NCBI RefSeq assembly: GCF_017308975.1
Contig: NZ_JADWPD010000026.1
Location: 1-64,000 of the forward strand
Reading direction: 5' to 3'
DNA from: Amycolatopsis sp. MtRt-6
GTDB taxonomy: Bacteria > Actinomycetota > Actinomycetes > Mycobacteriales > Pseudonocardiaceae
Length of the DNA stretch: 64,000 nt
Shown here in pieces: positions 58,250 to 64,000 of this stretch. A program made the translations under genes and the position numbers. How positions within the stretch are numbered: the first letter of the stretch is position 1; each line of letters starts with the position of its first letter. The notes beneath the pieces were generated by a model, which saw only the letters and a program-made list of their open reading frames with translations, made no database searches and was not told the DNA's origin.

Positions 58250-59544
58250 CCGAGATCGACTACCAGGACCTGGCCGCGCGCTTCGGCACGCCGCTCTACG
58301 TCTACGACGGCGACGTCCTGCACGCCACCATCACCGGCCTGCGGGCGGTGCTGCACCCCGCGATCGAGGTGTTCTACTCCCTCAAGGCGAACCCGAACAT
58401 CAGCGTCTTCGCCGCCCTGCACCACGGCGGCGCGCGCGCCGAGGTTTCGTCCATTGTGGAGCTGCAGACCGTGCTCACGGCCGGGGCTCGGCCCGGCGAC
58501 ATCATCTTCCTCGGCCCGGGCAAGAGCGAGCAGGAACTGCGCGCGTGCCTGGAAACCGGCGTGTACGCGATCGTTTGCGAGTCCTTCGACGAGCTGGACG
58601 ACATCGAACGGCTCGGCGCCGAGCTGGGCAAGCAGCAACGGGTGCTGCTGCGGATCAACCCGACCTGCGCGATCAGCGGCTCCCGGCTCACCATGGGTGG
58701 CAAGCCCCGCCAGTTCGGCATCGACGAGGCCCAGGTCCTCGCCGCCGGGCCGCGGCTGGCGGAGTACCGCCACGCCGACGTCGCCGGCATCCAGGTCTAC
58801 ATGGGCACGCGCATCCTCGACGCCGACGTCATCGGCAAGAACACGCGCTACGCCCTCGACCTGGCCGAGCGGGTGGCCGCCGAGACGGGGATCCGGCTGG
58901 AAGCGGTCGACATCGGCGGCGGCCTCGGCGTGGCCTACTTCGAGGGCGAGGACGACCTCGACGCCGCCGACGTCGCCGCCGAGATCAACCCGATGCTGGA
59001 GGCGTTCCACCGGGCGCACCCGGCGACGCGGCTGATCATGGAGTCCGGCCGGTTCCTGGCCGGCCGCGCCGGGGTCTACGTGCTCGGCGTCCGGTACGTC
59101 AAGGAGTCCATGGGGGAGCGGTTCGCGATCGCGGACGGCGGCACCCACCACCACATGGCGGCCGTCGGCATCGGCTCGTTCGTCAAGCGCAACTTCCCGG
59201 CCGTCCTGCTCACCCCGCGCGCCGCAGGCGAGGACACCGACGACACGGTCGAGCCGGGCCCGTGGACCGTCACCGGCCCGCTGTGCACGCCCAACGACAC
59301 CCTGCTCAAGCAGGTGAAGCTGCCCGACCTGCGTCCCGGCGACCTGGTCGGCGTCCTGAACTCCGGCGCCTACGGGCCGTCGGCCTCGCCCGGGCTGTTC
59401 CTCAGCCACGGGTTCCCCGCCGAGGTGCTCGTCCGCGGGGGTGCGGCCTACCTGGTCCGCGATCGCGACGAGCCCGCGGACCTGCTGCGCAAGCAGCACC
59501 TGCACCAGCCCTCCACCGACAGCATGGGAAGTGAGCCGAGATGA
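58246..59544 (+). CDS. PLP-dependent decarboxylase, BtrK-like
   Basis: This 432-residue fold-type III (alanine-racemase-like) decarboxylase has the PLP Lys in VFYSLKANPN near residue 46, the phosphate-binding DIGGGLG near 224, ESGRFL near 265 and the second-subunit GPLCTPNDTL and SGAYGP motifs. It resembles DAP/ornithine decarboxylases, but its place between an ATP-grasp and an ACP gene points to decarboxylation of an ACP-bound amino acid, as BtrK converts glutamyl-ACP to 4-aminobutyryl-ACP. Confidence 0.87.
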   Translation: MTEIDYQDLAARFGTPLYVYDGDVLHATITGLRAVLHPAIEVFYSLKANPNISVFAALHHGGARAEVSSIVELQTVLTAGARPGDIIFLGPGKSEQELRACLETGVYAIVCESFDELDDIERLGAELGKQQRVLLRINPTCAISGSRLTMGGKPRQFGIDEAQVLAAGPRLAEYRHADVAGIQVYMGTRILDADVIGKNTRYALDLAERVAAETGIRLEAVDIGGGLGVAYFEGEDDLDAADVAAEINPMLEAFHRAHPATRLIMESGRFLAGRAGVYVLGVRYVKESMGERFAIADGGTHHHMAAVGIGSFVKRNFPAVLLTPRAAGEDTDDTVEPGPWTVTGPLCTPNDTLLKQVKLPDLRPGDLVGVLNSGAYGPSASPGLFLSHGFPAEVLVRGGAAYLVRDRDEPADLLRKQHLHQPSTDSMGSEPR

Positions 59545-59807
59545 ACCGCACCGAGATCGTCGCCCACCTGGAGATCGCCCTGTCCGCCGTGCTCAACAAG
59601 GAGATCGGCGGCGTCACCCCGGAGCTGCGCCTGTTCGAGGACCTGGCGCTCGACTCCACCAGCGTCATCGAGCTGCTGATGAGCCTCGAGGACACGATCG
59701 GCCTCGAGATCGACCCGGACGAGCTCGGCCCGGAGGTCTTCCGCACGGTCGGCAGCCTGACCGACTACATCGAGTCGGCCTTCGCCAGGTCCGCCGCGGC
59801 GGTCTGA
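59541..59807 (+). CDS. Acyl carrier protein, BtrI-like
   Basis: This 88-residue ACP has the phosphopantetheine Ser in LALDSTSVIELLMSLED near residue 39 and an acidic helix II. The start overlaps the decarboxylase stop (ATGA). It is the only typical carrier protein in this operon and should carry the amino-acyl group handled by the KASIII-like, dehydrogenase and GNAT-like proteins. The phosphopantetheinyl transferase on the divergent arm would prime it. Confidence 0.92.
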   Translation: MNRTEIVAHLEIALSAVLNKEIGGVTPELRLFEDLALDSTSVIELLMSLEDTIGLEIDPDELGPEVFRTVGSLTDYIESAFARSAAAV

Positions 59808-59810
59808 GCC

Positions 59811-60674
59811 ATGTCCCTCCAAACGCTCGCGCCGCCGGGCCGGGCCGCGGTACCCCCGCGCCCGGCCGGGGTGCACCTGAGCGGCGTCACGCACCGGGTG
59901 TTCACCGAACGGGCCAAGCCGGTGTTCGGGATGCGCCCGGAGCTCGCGCGGCTCATGGTCGAGACCTTCGGCGCCGCGGCGGACCAGGAGGACTTCCTGG
60001 CCCGCACCGGCAACGGGTTCATCGAGATGACCGAGGCCCTCCTGGAAGCCGCGGGCACCCCGCTGCCGCCGCTGGACGCGGTGGTGCTCGCCTACCACTC
60101 GCCCGACCTCTACCACTCGGAGGTCGCCGGCTGCTACCTGGCCGGACGCCTGCCCGGCAACCCGGAACCGTGCTCGGTCGCGGCCCCTGGCCCGGGTGCG
60201 GCCTTCACGGCACTGCGCCTGCTGGACGGCCTCTGCCGGATCGGCGAGGCGGCCTCGGCGGCGCTGCTGGTGTACGACCAGAACGCGGTGCTGTGGGACA
60301 GCGGCCACCCGGCCACCCACCGCCCCGACGCGGCGGTTCTGCTGCGGGCGGGCGCGACCGGCGACGTCGCGGTGACGGAGCTGGAGGAGGTCCGGCTCGG
60401 CGGAACCGGCCCGCACACGGCGACCCTGGCGTTGGCGGACGTGCTGTACCGCCACCCGGGCGTCCGGGTGCTGGCCGGCGCGGGCCTGGCCAAGCGCCTC
60501 GCGGGCACGCCGTATGCGGGCCGCGTCGAGGCGGTGCCGGACCTGTGGTGCACCGGCGTGTGGGCGGGGTTGGCCCGCCTGTGGCCGCTGGCGGAACCGG
60601 TGCTGCTGGCCGACTTCGAGCCGGCGAGCGGGACGTTCTGCAGCTGCCTGCTCGTGCCGGGGAGGGAGCGCTGA
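59811..60674 (+). CDS. KASIII-like thiolase-fold protein B (degenerate)
   Basis: This 287-residue protein is shorter than FabH (about 320). The thiolase half-repeat is seen in DAVVLAYHSPDLYHSEVAG and PCSVAAPGPGAAFTALRLL, where the Cys is shifted relative to FabH. No PHQAN-like His or GNTS-like Asn is seen. It is probably a non-catalytic partner, comparable in idea to a chain-length factor, for enzyme A or C. It abuts enzyme C (TGATG). Confidence 0.7.
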   Translation: MSLQTLAPPGRAAVPPRPAGVHLSGVTHRVFTERAKPVFGMRPELARLMVETFGAAADQEDFLARTGNGFIEMTEALLEAAGTPLPPLDAVVLAYHSPDLYHSEVAGCYLAGRLPGNPEPCSVAAPGPGAAFTALRLLDGLCRIGEAASAALLVYDQNAVLWDSGHPATHRPDAAVLLRAGATGDVAVTELEEVRLGGTGPHTATLALADVLYRHPGVRVLAGAGLAKRLAGTPYAGRVEAVPDLWCTGVWAGLARLWPLAEPVLLADFEPASGTFCSCLLVPGRER

Positions 60675-61621
60675 TGGACACGGGGCTGTCCCAGGTCGCC
60701 GTGCGGCTGCCCGGCCGCGTCGAGGCCGTCGACGACGTGCTCGTGCGGTCGGGCGCCAAACCCCTGGAGCGGCGCATGTTCGGCCGCATCTACGGCCTGC
60801 GCGACAGCCCGGTGCTCGCGCCGGGCGAGCGGATGGCGAACCACCTGGCCGAGGCCGGACGGACCGCGCTCGGCGGCGGGCCGGCGAGCCTCGTGCTCTA
60901 CGGCCACACGCTGCTCATCGCCGAGCTGGATCTGTGCGGGGAGTTCCCCGACCGGCTGCGCGACGCGCTCGGCCTGCCCGGCGTCCCGTTCTTCGGGGTG
61001 TCGCACGTCAACTGCACGTCGGTGCTGCGCTCGGTCGAACTCGCCCGCCGCTACCTGGCCCGGCCCGGCGCGAGCCCGGAGGACCGCGTGCTCGTGCTCG
61101 GCGGCGACCAGGGCAGCGCGAGCGACCGCGGCCGCTACATCCCGGGCACGACCGTCGCGGGCGACACCGCCGCCGCGGTCGTGGTCGGGACGGGGCCGTC
61201 GCGCTACCGCTACCTCGGCGGCGCGAGCGCCCGCGACACGCGGTTCCACCGCAGCCTGCGGATGACCAAGGAGGAGTTCGCGCTCTTCGGGAAGGTCTGC
61301 TGCGAGCAGGCCGTGTCGGTCGTCGGCGCCGCGGCCCGGAACGCCGGCCTCGCACTGTCCGATGTGGACTGGGTGCTGCCGGACCTGTCCAACCGCATGT
61401 TCTGGCGCACCTTCAGCGGGCTGTCCGGGTTCCCGGCCGCCCGGATCCCCCTGGACCTGGTCGCCGAGCGCGGGCACAACTTCGGGGTCGACTCCCTGCT
61501 CGCCCTGCAGCACGCCGACGCGGCCGGCCGGCTGCGTCCCGGGCAGCGCTGCGCCCTGGTCTCCGTGGGCCAGGGCGCCTACTTCCAGTCGGTGATCGTC
61601 GAGGTCGTGGAGGAGAAGTGA
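60674..61621 (+). CDS. KASIII-like thiolase-fold enzyme C
   Basis: This 315-residue FabH-like protein has the Cys in VSHVNCTSVLRSVELARRYL near residue 116, the same SHxNC form as enzyme A. The active-site His position reads LPDLSNR (Asp for His), while the last motif GHNFGVDS keeps an Asn. It shares ancestry with enzyme A but has a complementary pattern of lost residues. Its role is unknown; it could be an acyltransferase or the partner of A. Confidence 0.82.
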   Translation: MDTGLSQVAVRLPGRVEAVDDVLVRSGAKPLERRMFGRIYGLRDSPVLAPGERMANHLAEAGRTALGGGPASLVLYGHTLLIAELDLCGEFPDRLRDALGLPGVPFFGVSHVNCTSVLRSVELARRYLARPGASPEDRVLVLGGDQGSASDRGRYIPGTTVAGDTAAAVVVGTGPSRYRYLGGASARDTRFHRSLRMTKEEFALFGKVCCEQAVSVVGAAARNAGLALSDVDWVLPDLSNRMFWRTFSGLSGFPAARIPLDLVAERGHNFGVDSLLALQHADAAGRLRPGQRCALVSVGQGAYFQSVIVEVVEEK

Positions 61622-62226
61622 CCACCAGCCTGCTCGAATGCGAGCGAGCCGCGCGCAGCGACGGCCTCGCCGCCGGCCTCGCGCGAGCCCTGCCCGCCAC
61701 CCCGGCCGACCGGCTGGCGCCCGGCCGGTACGCGGCCGTGCCCGCCGCGGCCGTCCCCGAAGGCGCCGAGGTACGCACGCACAGCCTGGCCGACCGCGAG
61801 GACATCGTCTTCCTCGCCACCCCGGGGCGTCCCCGCGAAGAGCGGGACGCCCTCGCGCTGGCCGACTTCGGCCGGCACCTGGCCGCGGTCCGGCTCGGGG
61901 TGCTGCGCTCGGTGCTCGACCACGTCGTCGAGCACCTGTCGCAGCGCACCAGCGGCGACGAACCGCTGATCCGCAAGCAGCTCGTCGTCGGCGCGATCGG
62001 CGACGTGATGGCCGCGGTGGAACGGCTGCGTGCCCAGGTGCGCTCGCAGCGGCACCCGGTCGCCGTGGCCGACGTCCACCGCGAGCTGGACGAGCTGGGC
62101 TGGCGGGTGGCCCAGCACCTCGGCGCCTCGGGCTTCCTGGCCACCTCGCCCGCGCGGTCGCTCTACGTCTCGGCCCTGGTGGCCGGCACCTGGGTGGACC
62201 GGGAACCGGAAGGAGAACCGGCATGA
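61618..62226 (+). CDS. Detached acyl-CoA-dehydrogenase C-terminal-like domain
   Basis: This 202-residue all-helical protein has AVRLGVLRSVLDHVVEHLSQR, EPLIRKQLVVGAIGDVMAAVERL and GWRVAQHLGASGFL, which resemble the C-terminal four-helix bundle of acyl-CoA dehydrogenases without the N-terminal and beta domains. No catalytic Glu is visible. Its GTG start overlaps the previous stop and its end overlaps the full dehydrogenase gene, so it could be a subunit of a heteromeric dehydrogenase acting on the ACP-bound chain. Confidence 0.65.
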   Translation: MTTSLLECERAARSDGLAAGLARALPATPADRLAPGRYAAVPAAAVPEGAEVRTHSLADREDIVFLATPGRPREERDALALADFGRHLAAVRLGVLRSVLDHVVEHLSQRTSGDEPLIRKQLVVGAIGDVMAAVERLRAQVRSQRHPVAVADVHRELDELGWRVAQHLGASGFLATSPARSLYVSALVAGTWVDREPEGEPA

Positions 62227-63362
62227 TCGAGCTGAGCGACCGCGTCCGCGCGGTCCGCGACCTGAGCCGCGAGGCGGCCGTGGACCTGCGGGCGCGGGCC
62301 CTGGCCATCGACACCGACCCGGACGCGATGGAGGAGCACTACGGCTCGCCCGTGTTCGAAATGGTCCGGCAGGCCGACACACCACCGCGGTACCGCGAAT
62401 CGCTGCCGTCGACACCGTTGCTGCGCGCGATGGAGCGCGGTTCGTGCCTGGAGAACGTGGCCGGGCTGATCGAGCTGGCCCGCGGCGACGTCGGCGCGAT
62501 CCTGGCCTGCCCGTCACCCGGCCTGGCCGGGGTGTTCGTCGAGCTGCTCGGCACGCCCGAGCAGCAGGAGTGGTTCTTCACCCGGCTGCACGGCGGCCGC
62601 CGCTGGTCGTTCTTCGCGATGACCGAAGAGGGTCGCGGCAACGACGCGACGGCGATGGAGACCCGCTTCGACCGCGACGGCGACGGCTGGCGCCTCACCG
62701 GCGGCAAGTGCTACGTCGGCAACGCCGCCCGCGGCAGCGTCGGCGTGGTGTTCGGCCGCACCGGCCGCGGCGCGCTGTCGATCCGCGCGGCACTGGTCGA
62801 GGTCCCCACGCCCGGCTGGCACGGCGAGAAGCTCGAGATGATCGGCCTGCGCGGCGCCTACATCAGCCGGCTGTCCTTTTCGGACGTCGCCATCCCCGCC
62901 GGCCGGATGCTGGGCGACCACCTGCCGGCGACGCGGCGCGGGATCTTCGCCGCCATCACGACGTTCAACCACATGCGCGTCCGGATCGCCGCGTCCGCCG
63001 TGGGCACCGCCCTCGCCATGGTCGAGTACGTGCTGGAGCACCGCAAGAACGCCCCCGGCGGGCAGCTCGCCCTCGCCCGCGCCGAAGCGGGCCGCGAGCT
63101 GGTGTACGAGGCGGCGGCGCGGATCGACGGCGACCCCGAGCGCGGCTACCTCTCCAGCGCGGCCAAGCTCGGCGCGGTCGGCCTGGCGGTGGGGACGGCG
63201 CACTGGGCGTCGGCCGCGCTCGGCCCGGCCGGCCTGATCGAGCACCCGCTGCTGGAGAAGTGGACGCGGGACGTGCACGCGTTCGAGTTCATGGAGGGCA
63301 CCAGCAACATCCACCGCCTGCACGTGGCTCGCGGGTACCAGGCGGGAGACGCGGATGCCTGA
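62223..63362 (+). CDS. Acyl-CoA dehydrogenase-family flavoenzyme
   Basis: This 379-residue enzyme has the FAD/substrate loop FFAMTEEGRGNDATAM near residue 135, the beta-domain GWRLTGGKCYVGNA, GLRGAYISRLSFSDVAIP, and the C-terminal catalytic Glu in EFMEGTSNIHRLH near 362. It would desaturate or oxidise a chain, probably bound to the ACP encoded at 59541. It overlaps the genes on both sides. Confidence 0.92.
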   Translation: MIELSDRVRAVRDLSREAAVDLRARALAIDTDPDAMEEHYGSPVFEMVRQADTPPRYRESLPSTPLLRAMERGSCLENVAGLIELARGDVGAILACPSPGLAGVFVELLGTPEQQEWFFTRLHGGRRWSFFAMTEEGRGNDATAMETRFDRDGDGWRLTGGKCYVGNAARGSVGVVFGRTGRGALSIRAALVEVPTPGWHGEKLEMIGLRGAYISRLSFSDVAIPAGRMLGDHLPATRRGIFAAITTFNHMRVRIAASAVGTALAMVEYVLEHRKNAPGGQLALARAEAGRELVYEAAARIDGDPERGYLSSAAKLGAVGLAVGTAHWASAALGPAGLIEHPLLEKWTRDVHAFEFMEGTSNIHRLHVARGYQAGDADA

Positions 63363-64000
63363 CCTCGGGATCGACACGATCGCGTTCGCCGCGGCCCGCC
63401 GCGAGGAGTACGTGCCGCTGTCGTCGTTGCCCGGCGCCGCCGACCTGGTGCCGCCGGAGCGGCTGGCCGCCGCGGGGATCCCGGTGTCCCGCCTGATGGT
63501 CCGGATCCCGGAGGACGACGACGTCGACGTCAGCGCGCAGGTGCTCGCCGCCCTCGGGCCGCCGGTCGTCCCGCAGCCGCTGTTCTTCGTGCGGTCGGGT
63601 CCGCTGCGCGACCCGAACGTCGCGGCGCTGGCCGGGCTGGTGCACCGCAGCGGCTGGGCGGGCGAGGACGTCGGCCTGTCGCACCTCGACGAGCTCGGCG
63701 GCACGGCCGTCTTCGGCCTGCTGGAGTGGGCGGTCGAGAGCGAGGCGACGGCGGTGATCTGCGACGAGCCGCTGTTCGCCGACGCGGCGGGCGGCCACCC
63801 GCGGTTCGCGGCGGTCGGCCTGCGGCTGCGTCGTGGATCCGCCGCGCTGACGGTTTCCGGTTGCGGAGAAGGGAAACCGGCGCTCACGGGTACTCACCGG
63901 TTCACCGGGCGGGGCCCCTGCGACGCGTGGCTGGCGTTCTGCGCGGCACTGGCCGAAGGCGTGGTCGCCGACGGGGACCGAGTCCTGCTGCACACGCGCG
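63355..64000 (+). CDS. KASIII-like thiolase-fold protein D (cut by window end)
   Basis: An open frame from ATG 63355 (8-bp overlap with the dehydrogenase) runs to the window end: 215 codons without a stop. The N-terminal half looks like a thiolase fold: LFFVRSGPLRDPNVAAL, then VGLSHLDELGGTAVFGLLEWAVES, which lines up with the SHxNC segment of enzymes A and C but lacks the Cys. It is probably another inactive or altered KASIII-like partner. The C-terminus is not in view. Confidence 0.65.
   Translation, partial: MPDLGIDTIAFAAARREEYVPLSSLPGAADLVPPERLAAAGIPVSRLMVRIPEDDDVDVSAQVLAALGPPVVPQPLFFVRSGPLRDPNVAALAGLVHRSGWAGEDVGLSHLDELGGTAVFGLLEWAVESEATAVICDEPLFADAAGGHPRFAAVGLRLRRGSAALTVSGCGEGKPALTGTHRFTGRGPCDAWLAFCAALAEGVVADGDRVLLHTR

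Noticed and set aside
1..64000. tRNA, rRNA, insertion sequences, phage attachment sites
   Set aside because: I saw no transposase or integrase motifs and no cloverleaf or rRNA-like sequence. A covariance-model scan was not possible here.

Overview
This window is high-GC actinobacterial DNA. It has compact operons with many ATGA/GTGA start-stop overlaps, GTG starts, Tat-type signal peptides, a conservon and several secondary-metabolite loci. A Pseudonocardiaceae host is most likely. Amycolatopsis is my guess, from the pathway set and the style of the intergenic palindromes; I could not test it.

Region 1 (1-15.8 kb, minus strand) is an NRPS/PKS cluster: a sulfotransferase, an NRPS (C-A-T-TE), a hybrid NRPS-PKS (A-T-C-A-T-KS-KR-ACP-TE with no acyltransferase), a TauD/TfdA dioxygenase and a P450. 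Adenylation pocket residues read by eye suggest Val then Pro in the hybrid protein. Val, then Pro extended by a reduced ketide, beside a TauD enzyme matches the detoxin/rimosamide family (Val-detoxinine core). Region 2 (15.8-19.7 kb, minus) is a conservon: histidine-kinase-like protein, roadblock protein, DUF742 protein, small GTPase and a CYP157-like P450 that lacks the K-helix Arg.

Region 3 (20-24 kb) holds a secreted GH43-like protein and an expansin behind a LacI-type operator, a divergent MarR/flavin monooxygenase pair with two matching palindromic operators, and a small secreted peptide. Region 4 (24.2-40.9 kb, plus) is a long sugar-utilisation locus: two ROK regulators, a sugar ABC transporter, a Gfo/Idh/MocA dehydrogenase, two TIM-barrel isomerase-like proteins, a small laccase, a very large secreted ThuA/PQQ-dehydrogenase/PKD/DUF1080 protein, a cupredoxin repeat protein and a small membrane protein. 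Two near-identical 26-codon ORFs sit exactly between genes in this operon. The set suggests oxidative (3-keto) glycoside breakdown.

Region 5 (41-64 kb) appears to be the most novel part. A LAL-type LuxR regulator precedes a minus-strand operon that starts with a 37-residue peptide made of nine perfect (S/A)-K-(V/E)-A tetrads. Three strong hairpins follow it, then four GNATs, a Tricorn-type protease, a phosphopantetheinyl transferase, a complete LanM synthetase and a Cys-free 68-residue peptide. Divergently transcribed are a free-standing condensation domain with a Ser-less carrier-like tail, four thiolase-fold (KASIII-like) proteins, an ATP-grasp ligase, a PLP decarboxylase and an ACP (resembling BtrJ/BtrK/BtrI, which make 4-aminobutyryl-ACP), and a split plus a full acyl-CoA dehydrogenase. 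I infer a ribosomal peptide whose lysines are decorated with a carrier-bound amino-acyl group, possibly combined with LanM dehydration of its serines. I know of no described system with this combination.
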